The notes beneath the pieces are model-generated. The model saw only the letters and a program-made list of their open reading frames with translations, ran no database searches and had not been told where the DNA came from. DNA of 64,000 nt, from the NCBI GenBank assembly GCA_902806565.1, contig CADCXA010000037.1:620001-684000 (forward strand). The letters run 5' to 3'. Each line of letters starts with the position of its first letter. The stretch's first letter is position 1. Source of the stretch: Hypoxylon rubiginosum. Taxonomy: Eukaryota; Ascomycota; Sordariomycetes; Xylariales; Hypoxylaceae. Made by a program: the position numbers and the translations under genes. Positions 34,601-47,020 of this stretch are shown here, in pieces.

Positions 34601-37600
34601 CCATGCAGGGCGATCGCAATGCCGGGGACCGTAATGCCGTTTGGGCTATGGCACCGCGCCGTATCTTGGCCGAAGAAGCGCAGAATGTTCAACAGATGAC
34701 GAGCATTTTTCATTTCCTAGTCCGGCATCCCGATCTCTTCTATGAGTCTAGGGACAAATTTGCCTTGTTGATTATCACGTCACTTCGAAAAGTCGCACCC
34801 TTCGCATCTTCTTCGACGGAGAGCAAGAGACTCGCTTTGAACATGATGTGGTTAATTTGGCAGTGGGAGGAGAGAAGAGTCGATGGCAAGCTCAGTGACC
34901 CTCGAAGGTCTTTATCTCAGTCGCCCAATTCCAAAAAGCGAAGGCTAGACGGCGAGTTGGAGACTTCTTCACCTCCAGCAGCTCGACAGGTAGCCCAGGT
35001 CGACAGAGCCGAATTTCAAATTCCTGCCACCTTCCGGCATAAAATGATAAAGTATCTGGTAGAATCTATGGCACAGATAAACGAGAGATATCAGCTACCT
35101 TCAGCAAAGCCGAGAGACACAACATCAACATCCGGGCCTGCTCTTCCAGCGCCCCAATCCACCGAGTTGTGCAAGAAGGCAATGTCTCTCCTATATAACC
35201 TCTTACAGCCACGGTACTGGGGTGACCTAGATGTCGACTTGTTCCCAAACATCACAGAAGTCGTGTTGGCTAGTGATAAGACCACTAAGATTCTTGATAC
35301 TAATGTGTCAGAGAAGGACAACAATGATGAGAAGTTTCTGACCAATATCATAAACACCTTGCAAATCGTCCGGATTATTCTCAACTTCAAATCTGACGAA
35401 TGGGTCTTGAAGAGCATGCCATCAATCCAGAAAATCCTAGAGAAGTGCCTCAAGTCAGAAAACCCGGAACTGCATGACTGTCTTCATCTAGCAGACAAGA
35501 AATATGATGATGGACGCGATGTCAAGTCCATAATTCAGCGGATCCTCGATGCTATACCAGAGGATGTGCCGATGGAAGATGCCGACGCAGAAGGAGAGCC
35601 CGAAGCTCCAACATCGGAAATCATCACCTTTTTGTCGACCATCGCGACAGAGTCTCTAGCAAATTCAAACTACGTGTCAGGTGTCAATATTCTGTGGTCT
35701 CTTAGTTATCGCAAACCGTCCATCATCGACCAACATACCGTGGCTTTGATGAAGGCCTTACAGACCAAGCTAGCCAAGGAGCACGTCCAGCACTATTCCG
35801 CTGTGGTTGCGCATCAGCAACTTGGCCCGATGCGACCGTCCCAGGATCCAAATGCTCAGACGGGAGAGTTAACCACTTACGAACTCAACCTTCAGACCGA
35901 TTTAATGATCAAAGCTATCCAGGTCACAGCAATGCGAATGGAAACACTCGGTGATCACCGCCGACCATTCTTGAGCGTGTTAGCTACATTAGTCGAGAAA
36001 TCTCAACATGTCCCCCTCTGCGAAAAGATACTTGACATGGTAGAGGGCTGGATATTCCGATCCGAGGGAACATGGCCAACACTTAAGGAGAAGACGGCCG
36101 TGTTGCACAAGATGCTTTCCTTTGAGCATCGCAGCGACCAGACCATGCTAGGCAAATTCCTTGAATTGGTAATCCGCATCTACGAGGACCCAAAGATCAC
36201 CAGAACCGAACTCACTGTCCGCATGGAACACGCCTTTTTGATCGGAACACGAGCCCAGGATGTCGAGATGCGCAATCGGTTCCTAAGCATATTCGACAAG
36301 AGCTTGTCAAAAACAGCATCGGCTCGCTTGTCGTATGTTATCAGCTCGCAGAACTGGGATACACTCGCCGACTCTTTCTGGCTGGCTCAGGCTACACAGC
36401 TTCTACTGGGCGCTGTTGAGTTGAACTCTAGTATCCAACTCCATAACGAGGACTTCCGAACCCTTCCCGCATCCGTCGTTTTCGGTACTTACGCTAGAGA
36501 CACAAGAGATCCTTCCATAATGGTTGATGACAAATATGAAACATTCATGGCCAGTCATCGACGTTTCGTTGCTGAAATAGGGGACGTCAAGGTTCGAGAC
36601 ATCATGGAGCCCCTTACCCAGCTTCAACATATCGATAGCAACCTGTCTCACAGCTTATGGGTCACCTTATTCCCCATGTTCTGGTCTGCGACCGCCAAGG
36701 AGGAAAAAACAGACCTCGAAAAGGGTCTAGTGGTGCTCCTGTCGAAAGATTTTCACTCTCGCCAGATCGACAAAAGACCTAACGTCGTGCAGACCTTGTT
36801 AGCAGGTGCTGCCAAGGCATGGCCGGAGTGCAAAATCCCCCCGCATATTCTCAAGTTTGGTGCCAAAACATACGATGCTTGGTATACAGCCCTGGTCCAA
36901 CTTGAAAATGCGGCCATTCAGCCAGATGTCGACTCGCCTAAGGTACGAGAGAGCAATCTCGATGCCTTGGTTGAGCTGTATTCGAGCCTTAAGGAGGATG
37001 ATCTTTTCTATGGTACCTGGCGCCGGCGATGCCAGTTTGTCGAGACCAACGCAGCCCTGTCGTACGAACAAAACGGCATGTGGGACAAGGCACAGCGAAT
37101 GTATGAGGCTGCCCAGATCAAGGCTCGAACTGGCGTCATACCGTTCTCTCAGGGTGAGTATATGCTATGGGAGGATCACTGGGTCCTCTGTGCGCAGAAA
37201 CTGCAGCAGTGGGAGATACTGCAGGACTTCGCGAAGCACGAAAACCTCCAGGACCTTCTACTCGAATGTGCCTGGCGAAATATAGAGATGTGGTCGACCC
37301 AAGATCAACGCGACAGCTTGGACACGCTCATCAAGGGCGTTATGGATGCCCCGACAGCTCGGCGGGCCTTTTTCCAAAGTTTCATGTCCCTGCTGAAATT
37401 TCACCACAAACAAGAGAGCGGCCCAGACTTTTCTCGTGTCTGTGACGAAGCTATACAACTATCTATCAGAAAGTGGCATCAGCTACCGAGACGATTAACC
37501 GCTGCCCATATTCCCTTACTCCACAACTTCCAGCAACTTGTCGAACTCCACGATGCTAGCGTCATTTGCCAGAGTCTAGCTAACACCAATCAGACGAACT

Positions 37601-40455
37601 TGGACGTGAAGTCCGGTGAGCTGAAGCTCCTGCTTGGATCTTGGAGGGATCGTTTACCAAACATATGGGATGACATAACTGATTGGCAAGACCTGGTCAC
37701 TTGGAGACAACATATTTTCGGTCTCATTAACGAGACGTACCTCCGACTTCTACCCCCGCAAGGGCAAGGTGCTAATGGCGCTTCTTTTGCATATCGTGGT
37801 TACCACGAAACCGCATGGATCATTAACAGGTTTGCCCACGTTGCGCGCAAGCATAGTTTGCCTGATGTGTGCATAAATCAGCTCAGCCGCATATATACGC
37901 TCCCTAATATAGAGATTCAAGAGGCGTTCCTAAAGCTGAGAGAACAGGCACGATGCCATTACGAGAATCCCGAAGAACTCAATAGTGGATTGGATGTTAT
38001 CAACAATACCAATCTCAACTACTTCAACAACCAACAGAAAGCCGAGTTCTTTACCCTAAAGGGCATGTTTTTGGAGAAGCTTAAGCAGAAGGATGAAGCG
38101 GATGCGGCGTACGGTACAGCTCTCTACTACGACATCGGAAAAGCCAAAGCTTGGGCCGAATGGGGCTACTTCAACGATCGCAAGTTCAAAGAGGATCCTA
38201 CGGATTTGAACTCGGCCAGACAGGCCCTTACTTCGTACCTGCAAGCTATTGGTAGTTACAAGAGCGGCAAGGCCCGGAAACTGATTGCGCGCATCCTGTG
38301 GCTCCTAAGTTTGGACGATTCCAACGGAACGATCGCTGCCGGCTTCGATGACTACAAAGGGGAAACCCCTGTCTGGTATTGGATAACATTCATACCGCAA
38401 CTTTTGACCGGCATGGCACATAAGGAAGCGCCAAAAGTTCACGCGATATTGCTCAAGATAGCAAAGGCATACCCTCAGTCCCTGTACTTCCAACTGAGGA
38501 CGAACCGCGAAGATATGCTTGCTATCAAGAAGAATCAGGAAGCTAAGGAGAAGGCACGACAGCGAGCTCAATCTGGCGGCAAGGCTAACAGCTCGCCATC
38601 GCAGACCAGGCAAGAGAACCCGCAGGCCAAGTCGGAGTCCTCTTCCAGACCTGCTACTGCGAGCGGCGATGGAAACGCACAAACAAAGACAGAACCTTCT
38701 GATGCCAACGGAGCAAATAATGCAGCACAAGCTAGCGGCACTACCGCGGCACCCGGCGGAGATCAGTCGAATGGCAAAGATGGCGCATCGTCAGCCGCAA
38801 CGCAGAAACGGCCGCCCTGGGAGCTCACGGAGGAGATAATGTCCGTTCTCAAGACTGCCTTCCCTCTGCTTGCGCTCTCCATGGAGACAATGGTTGATCA
38901 AATTCAAAAATACTTCAAGTGTCCGCCTGATGAGGACGCTTATCGACTTATTGTAGCGCTACTCAACGATGGCCTTGCGTATGTGAGCCGAATGCCAGCT
39001 TCGTACGCTAGGGACGTGAAGCTGCCGTCTGCCACCGAGACGAATATTACTCGCTTCGCCGAAACAATCCTTCCTGCTCATATCAAGAAGTCGTTTGAGG
39101 CGGACTTTGTTCAAGTAAAGCCGACAATGTTCGAGTATATTCACAAGCTACGCAAATGGCGTGACAAATTTGAGGAGAAGCTTGACCGCAGAAATCCGAA
39201 AGCTTACCTGGAAACCTACTCGCGTCATCTTAGCGAGTTCCGCTACCAGAAGTTTGACGATGTCGAGGTTCCCGGCCAGTACTTGCAGCACAAGGATAAG
39301 AACCAGGATTTCATTCGAATTGATCGCTTCCTCCCCAATGTCGAGCTGGTTCGGGGCATCGGCTCCTCTCACCGGCGCCTGAAGATTCGCGGTCACGATG
39401 GCAGTATCCACTCGTTTGCTGTTCAACATCCTGCCGCACGACATTGTCGACGGGAGGAAAGAATCCTACAGCTTTTCCGGCATTTGAACCAGACTCTTGC
39501 CAAGAAGAAGGAGAGCCGACGTCGCGACCTCCAATTTACAGTGCCGCTGATGGTCCCCCTTGCTCCACATATAAGAATTGTGCAGGAAGACACGTCTTAC
39601 ATCACGCTACAGGGCATTTACGAAGATCATTGTCGACGGAACGCAATGCCCAAGGACGAGCCCGTTATGTTTACTATGGAGAAACTGAGGGGGTTGATTG
39701 AGCCAAAGGGGGCTGTAAGTTCTGCTAATCCCGAGAATGTGACGGCTGTCGTTAATAAAGCTACTCAGAAACAACCTGAGCAAACGGCGATGGCCCGCCT
39801 TGAGGTATTCTCAGCTATCCAAGAGAAATGGGTGCCACAGAGTGTGGTGCTTGATTACTTCCAGAGCATCTTCCCCGAGTTCTCCGAGTTCTGGTTATTC
39901 CGCCGACGGTTCTCGTACCAACTTTCGGCACTGACATTCATGACTTACATCCTCTACATGACGGGACGATATCCCCATAAGATTAATATTGCCCGAGGCT
40001 CGGGCAAGATCTGGGGTTCCGAGTTGATGTCATTCATGGCACCCGGCAAACCTTTCTTCCACAATCCCGAGCCGGTACCGTTCCGCCTTACCCCCAATCT
40101 CCAGACTTTGATGGGACCTCTAGCCACCGAGGGCATATTCAGCTGCTCTATCATGGCAATTGCGCGTTGCCTAACCGAGCCCGAGTTTGAGCTCGAGCAC
40201 GCCTTGACACTCTTCGTTCGAGACGAAGTGATATTTTGGTTTACTAGCAGTCATCGATCTATCCAGCTTAACGAGAATCAGCTCCGTGACACGGTCCAGA
40301 CTAACTGCGATATGATTGTCAAGCGTGCTATAAGCCTAGCTCAGAACCCAGTGGGCAACCTACCGGCCAACCAGACGGTCATTGACCTCGTTGCCCGGGC
40401 GGTCAACCCCGTGAATCTCGCGCAGTGTGACGCCCTCTGGATGCCCTATCTTTGA
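28696..40455 (+). CDS. TRA1: TRA1, SAGA/NuA4 subunit (TRRAP-type pseudokinase of the PIKK family)
   Basis: Giant activator-binding subunit shared by the SAGA and NuA4 histone acetyltransferase complexes. Three exons, 28696-28750, 28818-28975 and 29029-40455, give 3879 residues; the last exon alone is 11.4 kb. The start [14 protein letters not shown] and the next segments are HEAT-type helices, which continue to ~2600. The FAT domain spans roughly 2690-3250 (for example [22 protein letters not shown]). A low-complexity insert with [12 protein letters not shown] near residue 2035 may be a nuclear signal, and a second disordered insert (Gln/Ser/Ala-rich) lies at ~3240-3320. The PI3K-like domain (~3500-3790) includes [19 protein letters not shown] but lacks the catalytic HRD/DFG residues, as in all TRA1/TRRAP. 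The FATC end is [14 protein letters not shown]. Length is typical (~3750-3900). Confidence 0.97.
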
Positions 40456-41192
40456 AGTACTACGCTTCATCGTTTGCATCTTGGGGGTACGCCATGCGGG
40501 GGGGAAGCACAGATGGGCACATCATAAGATTCTTGACAGCTCGAGGAAAATGGAAGACATAGCAATGAAGAGGAAATAATAATAAAATGAAAAGGGAGGG
40601 AGGGTGAGCTATAGTAAAGGATTTTTCCAGTCTTCGGTGGTTTCTACGTCCTCCCTTCTTTATAGAGGCTGAGGATCGCAAGTGTGCATGCATGGCGTTC
40701 AAGGAAGGGGGTCATAATGGAATAATGACAGGGTGGCAGCCCGGCGAATGGCTTTGGTATGAGTTCAGGGCAAAATGACTACCCTGCTATTAGGCTAGCA
40801 GACAAGCTTGGCGTTTAAGTACCTTAATGCGTTGATTTACCAATACGACTGTGTTGTCTACAGCATCTTCTCGCTTATGTTGTGATTTGTGTGTTGATGC
40901 TTCTCGTTGGCCGATACCCCTATTATATAATAAGTTCATCTATATCCAAAGGGAACTCTTAAAGCATTTCACGCCCAATTTATCATTCACTCTGCACAGT
41001 AATTATATCGAGAACCACGAATATAGAACACACTAGACTACCTTATCCATGGCAACCAGTGCCCAAGAACAACTACTACTACATCTGTAAAGAAATAGCT
41101 CATGAATAGTTCAAAGGTACCTAAATCATACGGCATATCGCGTAAATAAGAAACTCGTCTATCCCCCCCTTGCCTAGATCCTACCATATCTT
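40456..41192. other. Intergenic stretch between convergent TRA1 and HET-domain genes
   Basis: 737 bases holding both 3' UTRs. AT-rich in the middle (40570-40590, 40920-41000). No gene. Confidence 0.6.
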
Positions 41193-43653
41193 TCACCGTA
41201 TTTCGAAGAGCATCGACCGAGGCGAACACTTGAGGGCCTCTCCGTCCATCATGCCATCGACGTAGCACTCGCCGATGAGTTGGTAGTAGACGTCCGGTTC
41301 ACTCTTCACCGGTTTCTTATCCGTGTTCAGATTCGGATCGTCCGGTTTAGCTGCTGAGTTTTGAATTGACGGGTTTGTTAACCCTGGACCAGATTTGACC
41401 GCCGGCTTTTTCTTTCCTTTCGTCGAGCCTCGAGGGAGTGGTTCGCCGCTGGCCTTTCGACGAGCTATGAAATATCTCCAGATTTTCCAGATCGTCTTAG
41501 CTGCTTCGATTCTTCTCCTTTCTTCCAGCTTCTCTTGCTTCTTTCGTCTCTGTCTATCCTCCTCTTGAACTTCCTCTGGCGCCTTGGTGAATTTACGCAG
41601 CAGAACAGGCACACTGCAGCCGTACAGGATGCAGATCAAGTCGCTCGATTTGGTGAGTTCCGGGGCGAGACCCAATCTTCGATCCTTTTTAGTTCGCATC
41701 AGTCTTCGGTTCCATATCGAGGACTGAACTCTTCGCAACACTTCGCCCACTATGTTGCAATCTCCCCAGTTGACGATGTCTTTGGTGTTCAGCGAGTCCC
41801 CTTGCACTCCTTGTCTGAGTGCGTGATACACGAGGCGAGGATAATATCTGGGTGCGTTTTCGCCCGCCGGACTTCGGTCCGCCACAATCGTCCTCCAGAA
41901 CTCATCCGATAGTTGGTCGTTCAGATCCTTGCGCATTGCAAACTTCAGCCAGTCGCTGGGGATATTCCCTTGCTGGGAGGGGTATTTCAAGTTCATCACT
42001 TGGTCTAGGATGAAGCCCTCCACGAACATGCTATGATAATGCAATCCATTGAGCCGTTCATCCCGACTGTGCTGAGTTACCCCATCTTCGATCCGGAAGT
42101 TTTCGGTGAGCACACGAGTTCCGGCCGCGCTATATGTGCGCTTCGGCGGAAGCCCAACTAGACTATCGGCGTTTTTACGTGTCATTTTTTGACCCTCGCC
42201 GTCCATTCCGAATGTTGCTCTACCTACAGTTGGGATCCAAGATGGCAGGGTGTCTATCCCTTCTCCTTCAGGCCGTTCTATTCCTGTCCTCTTACGGTAG
42301 TGACAATCAGGATCTCCCTCATCGTCATCGTCATCGTCACTCAAATAGTCCGTCGACATTGTTTCAGGCGCCCAAGGTCGGCAAATAATGTCGAGAGCGC
42401 GGGTCTTGTAGGACTTCTCAATAGACCATTTGACAAACTGAGCATAAACATCTGACAGGGGAAGGGTATAGTCAACGTGGTAGGGTTTGGACACGTTTCT
42501 TTTCGCCAACTGGTTAATGAGCTTGTCCTGAATGTATTCCGGGTAGGTCCATGATCGAATAGCGTCTTTTTCGAGCCTTGTCGTTACGAGTCTCGTGTCT
42601 CTGGCAATTGCTACGAGGGCGTAAATAGCATCACGAGGTTCTGAAGATTCGAATGCCGTGAGTTTAGAGACGAGGTACTCGAGACTGAACTGGGCTTCCC
42701 GGTCCTTTCCCGTGAGCCGTCTGAATAGGTTGTTTGTCTCTTCAACCAGTTTCGTAGCACTCAGCTCAGATACGTCGCCAAAAAAGTCAGAGATGTGTCC
42801 GAGTTCCCTATCGAGTTTCATGACCTCGGAAATCTTGCGAGTGCTCATCTCTACCTCGTTGAAGAGGGAAATAGCGTCGGCAAAATCCTTCCACTCAACC
42901 TTATGCGGTCCGCAAAGAAGAGTTGCGCTTTGAGCGATGGCAATCTCTTGCACAATCCACCGACGGGTGAACCATTGTCGCTTCATCAAGGCCGACAGAG
43001 CCCGCCATTCCCGGACTGCTGTCTCGTCTCTGATTAAACGATCGAAATCTCTCAAGTTGAGCACTCGGTTCTTCACGAATTCCATGGCCACTTTGCTGTC
43101 GTCACCTTCCTCCCCGAGCCACACGAATACTCGCTCCGCTTCCCCGTAGATATAGGACATTATGGGCACTTGGCAGTTCTTTTCGACGATGTTCTCTTGA
43201 TCGATGCAAATGTAGTCGATCCAGACTCTGAACTGTCTGTGTTGTCGAAGCATCCGGATAGCGGATTCGAGACTCTTGGGGACATCAAACTCATATGGCT
43301 GGTTTTCCTATATTATTTTCGTTAGTAGCTATTCCATTCACCACTTTCGATAGTTCTTCCAAGATATGAGAGGGCCTAGGCAGGTGGCCACCCTTCGGAG
43401 GATCTAACTTGGAGGTCTAGAGAAAGGTAGAGGGAAAAACGACAACACTTACATTAAGGATTCGGATTTTTGTATGCTCCACCTGATCAAGCCTTCCCCA
43501 GCACCATGAGAGTGTAGCATATGCTTTGCATTGCGGGTTTTTCACGAGGTTGCACTCGATAAGTTCACTGGTATTATCAATTATCTCCAAAATGCGAATG
43601 TCTTTAGACAAGTCGCCTAGTGGACAAAACCGGCTATACGAGTATTGGCTCAT
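41193..43653 (-). CDS. HET-domain (heterokaryon incompatibility) protein
   Basis: Two exons, 43653-43453 and 43307-41193, joined across a 145-nt GTAAGT...ATAG intron, give 771 residues. The HET domain (about residues 43-200) shows its three signatures: YATLSWCWG (split from the rest by the intron), RVWIDYICIDQEN and RVFVWLGEEGDDS. Such proteins trigger non-self recognition and cell death in filamentous fungi; many paralogues have no known partner. The C-terminal half is unusual: after a helical region (~480-560) comes a Lys/Arg/Glu-rich helix with AAKTIWKIWRYFIARRKASG, which resembles an IQ-type calmodulin-binding helix, then a Lys/Pro/Ser-rich tail ending EALKCSPRSMLFEIR. No NACHT or other effector domain is visible. 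It is convergent with TRA1 and divergent from the transporter. Confidence 0.9.
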
Positions 43654-44831
43654 TGTAAGGGTAATCAGTGTAGAGAGTTGAGGAATACATCATGGGATTC
43701 CATATCGGCGGGAGATAGGAGGTATAAATAGGTGGCACAGCCTCAAACTGACCAAAGTGAGGCAACCCGCAACACATAATATACCCCTGCAGCTCGATCA
43801 TAAGAGGTAAAATCATGAACCAGATAATATATAGGATGTGGTTGTGATCTGTGTATGGTTTGGCCATTATACCTAGCCAGGATCTGCATCATGGACGGTG
43901 AAATCTATTTGGGGATCGTGACGTGGCGCTTACCAGGCTATGGGCTATATGTCAGGAAGGGTCGCACAGCACCCTAATAGTTGCAAGTTTAGATGAAGAG
44001 CAAGCTATTAGAGGCAAGATGACCGGAAGTTATGGGAGCCCCTGGATACGGCTCTGTAGATAGCAAGCAAGATATGAATCGACAAGGGGGGGAAAGCCTC
44101 GCCAATTATGCAGAGACTATTTAATTATCTAAAAGAGCATGGAGCTGTCAGTGGAAAATAAATTAAAGTGGCCACGCGGATGAGAAGTGATCGAGTTGAG
44201 AGTAATTGATAGGAGAGAAGGAATGACACTATCCCCACGATACAATACCAAAACCAGCAACAAAAAGCCATTATAACCAGGAAACCCTATTTTTAAACTA
44301 CCTGACACACACATCGAAGTATTTTGTTAGGTTATTCTACTTACTCATTGTGCTGAGCTAGGCTGGTTAAAAGGGGTTAAAGTACATGATGTCTACAGCC
44401 CCTGCCGGAATAAGGACTCCCATTTAACTTGCATAACGACGTGAGCTCTTGATAAATGTGACGATCTGCGTTTACCGTAACCCGAGCCTTGCTAGTGGTT
44501 TATCTGCCCTACCTGCCTACTTTCCTGACTAACACTATAGCATAGTAAATATATAAAGATAGAAAGAAGTTACCATAAGAAGAGAATTGTGGTGGAGATT
44601 GAGCCCCTTTAACCCCGAATATTTTATAGCGAGGTTAACAGATAACCAATGGAGATAAGGGCGATTCCCCATGCAGTATTGTCCCCCCCACGAAACCACG
44701 CTTTCCCAGGGTCCCATTGCAACTCAAAGGCGGAGTAGAGACCGGGTTGCTATTATAAGTAGAGGGTGTTATCTTAATTTGACTATCTCAACATCGCATC
44801 TCACCATGGACAGCGTCTTACCAACCCCGTC
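43654..44831. other. Divergent promoter region of the HET gene and the transporter
   Basis: 1.18 kb, AT-rich, without a supported gene. Two AGATAA sites occur near 44639-44656, close to the transporter, plus a TATA-like element at 44751-44760. Confidence 0.55.
44751..44760 (+). promoter_or_regulatory. TATA-like element of the transporter gene
   Basis: TATTATAAGT lies 72-81 bases upstream of the transporter start codon. Confidence 0.4.
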
Positions 44832-46713
44832 ATGGCCCCCTTAGTAGAAGCAGCAAAGGGAAGTACGCACATAATGGAGCCCAAAACAAACTCTCCATCG
44901 CATTCCGACCATGGAAACATCGACGTGAAGCCTGTTGATAGTGCCGTTGTGGAAGAGGAGCCTGCTGAAGTATGTGAGTCCAGACTATCTGTGAGAGGCA
45001 AGATGGACCCAAAAGAGAAAGCTTTGGTGCGCAAGCTCGACTGGTACATCATGGTAGGTATTCCTCCGAAAGCCCGTAACCATGGGCGATAGATAAACAT
45101 GCTCATATCTAGGAAAGCCGACTATATGTGTCATGTACTTCCTCAATTACGTTGACCGCAACGCCATCGCCCAAGCCCGCTTGAACCACCTAGAGAGCGA
45201 CCTCAATATGGTGGGTAACCAATTCAACACGGCAGTCAGCATGTGAGTCTATGATATCGTTTCTGATCCCTTGGCAGACGAGTTGCTAAACTGGTCTGCT
45301 ACAGTCTCTTCGTGGGATACGTTCTCATGCAAATACCGAGCAACATGTTGATCACGCGCATCAAGCCCGGCATCTACATGTCCGGATGCATGTTTCTCTG
45401 GGCTGTGGTATCTGCTTGCACGGCTGCGGTCAAAAGCTACGGGGGACTGGTAGCTTGCAGATTCTTTCTTGGAATTGCAGAAGCTCCCGTAAGAAGCCTT
45501 GCTATATCCCCCCCTTTTTGTATAGTATGATAACCCTATCAAGTTCTACCCCGGTGCCACGTACATCTTCGCAATTTACTATACACGTAACGGTTAGTTA
45601 TAATTGATTAGCACCTTTGGAGAAGGCTGAACCAATATTTTAACAGAAATGGCCGCGCGGGTTGGCCTTATGTACTGTGGTCAACTCCTCGCAACTGGGT
45701 TTACTGGCTTGATCTCGGCCGGCGTCTTTGCTGGGATGGACGGTCTCCGAGGGCTTACTGGATGGCAGTGGCTATTCATCATCGAGGGCGCCTTAACGGC
45801 TTTCGTTGCGATACTCGGATTTTGGCTGCTTCCCAATACGCTGGACGACACTCCCTGGCTGACGGAAGAGGAGCGCAAGATGGTCCAGGCGCGCATAGAG
45901 CGCGACAAGATCAGCGATGCTCTTAGCAAGGCCACCGCATTGGAAGGGCTCAAGCAGGCTTGTAAGGATAAGAGGACTTGGCTCTTTTGCTTCATGCAAA
46001 TGTTCCACTTGTCGGCCAGCGCTTTCAATGCATTCTTCCCAACGTATGTGTCATCATTAATACCAGAACTCTCTTCCAAAGCGAGAATCCCGATGGTGTT
46101 ATTGACATATTGGTAATAGGGTCGCAAAGACGCTCGGGTACAACACGACAGTCACTCTCCTGTTGACGTGCCCCCCTTTCGTGCTCGCTGGCGCTGGTAG
46201 CGTCCTCGTGGGTTGGAGCTCAGGGAGGCTCAACGAGATGACATGGCATGTTACCGTCACGCTATCCGTCGCAATCGTCGGCTTTGTCATGGCTGCTAGC
46301 ACGCTCAATACGGCGGCACGCTACGTCGCCTGCTTTATCTTCCCCGTTGGTGCATTTTCTGCTAACTCGGTCATTGTCGGCTGGGCCTCGTCGACGTTGA
46401 GCCAGACGGAAGAAAAGAGAGCCGTGAGTACTGGTTGAACTAATCTTGCTGGTGTAGAGGAAACGCTAAAGTGAATACTGTCTTCTAGGTTATCCTCGCA
46501 ATGACCAACGTGTTTGGACATATTGGCTACATCTATGGTGCGTATTTATGGCCAGACAGTGACGAGCCAAGATACGGCATCGGGTTTGGTGCATCGGCAG
46601 GCTTTGCGTTCCTTTCTATCTGCTGTGCCTGGGTGATGAGGACGTTGTTGATCCATGACAATAGAAGGATCCGGTCATCAACTTCAGAGCACGTCAACTT
46701 ATATAGCTACTGA
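44832..46713 (+). CDS. MFS transporter of the anion:cation symporter / allantoate permease family (DAL5/TNA1 type)
   Basis: Seven exons: 44832-45053, 45118-45242, 45305-45488, 45544-45592, 45647-46043, 46120-46423 and 46489-46713, giving 501 residues with consistent phases. After a ~70-residue charged N-terminus come 12 predicted membrane helices. Family blocks: CVMYFLNYVDRNAIAQARL (helix 1), GYVLMQIPSNMLITR, CRFFLGIAEAPFYPGATY (rebuilt across the 49-nt exon), GWQWLFIIEGALT, and in the second half FIFPVGAFSANSVIVGWASS. Members take up allantoate, nicotinate, pantothenate, biotin or other organic anions with protons at the plasma membrane; the substrate here cannot be read from sequence. Intron 1 uses the acceptor GGAAAG rather than the earlier ATCTAG, because only that restores the helix 1 frame. 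Possible GATA sites upstream would fit nitrogen control. Confidence 0.92.
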
Positions 46714-46766
46714 TTGGATTGGCATGGAAAGCAGTTGTTTAATAAAGTATAACTATGTGATCTTCA

Positions 46767-46838
46767 ATACACCCAAAGTGCCATCTTTAGTTTATTATTT
46801 AGATACACCCAAAGTGCCATCTTTAGTTTATTATTTAG
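46767..46838. repeat. Perfect tandem duplication of a 36-bp unit
   Basis: Two identical copies, 46767-46802 and 46803-46838, each starting ATACACCCAAAGTGCC. They lie in the likely 3' UTR of the transporter gene. Confidence 0.95.
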
Positions 46839-46884
46839 ATTCGTGATAACATTGTAGTTGAACCAAAAAAAAATGCAAAAGCTC

Positions 46885-46923
46885 AGCCAGGTTCAAGCCC
46901 CCCGGTGGGGCTCGAACCTGGCT
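46885..46923. repeat. Hairpin with 17-bp arms carrying B-box sequence in both arms
   Basis: Arms 46885-46901 and 46907-46923 pair with a single mismatch around a 5-base loop. Each arm holds a B-box-like GGTTCRAGCCC, one reading on each strand. Confidence 0.85.
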
Positions 46924-46927
46924 TACG

Positions 46928-46947
46928 AAAATCCTCGGGAGGATTTT
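46928..46947. repeat. 20-bp palindrome (9-bp arms)
   Basis: AAAATCCTC GG GAGGATTTT directly follows the B-box hairpin. It lies between the A- and B-boxes of the minus-strand SINE-like copy. Confidence 0.85.
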
Positions 46948-47020
46948 ACTGAGGGGCCGGGCGCGGGGCGGGGCCGGGTTCTCATACTCTAACCATTAGG
47001 CCATTGGGCCACTTGGCCCA

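Larger units (their letters stand above)
46863..47003 (-). mobile_element. tRNA-related SINE-like sequence, minus-strand copy
   Basis: On the minus strand a pol III A-box match (TGGCCTAATGG, 47003-46993) is followed, ~75 bases on, by a B-box match (GGTTCGAGCCC, 46918-46908), then by T-rich sequence (46873-46864) that could end a pol III transcript. The arms around the boxes do not fold into a normal tRNA: the D-stem has a C-A mismatch and the T-stem pairs poorly. A tRNA-derived element or degenerate tRNA is more likely than a working tRNA. It abuts a similar plus-strand sequence head to head. Confidence 0.5.

Noticed and set aside
46863..47003. A functional tRNA gene
   Set aside because: A- and B-box matches exist, but the D-stem and T-stem do not pair properly and the box spacing is long, so a tRNA-derived element fits better.
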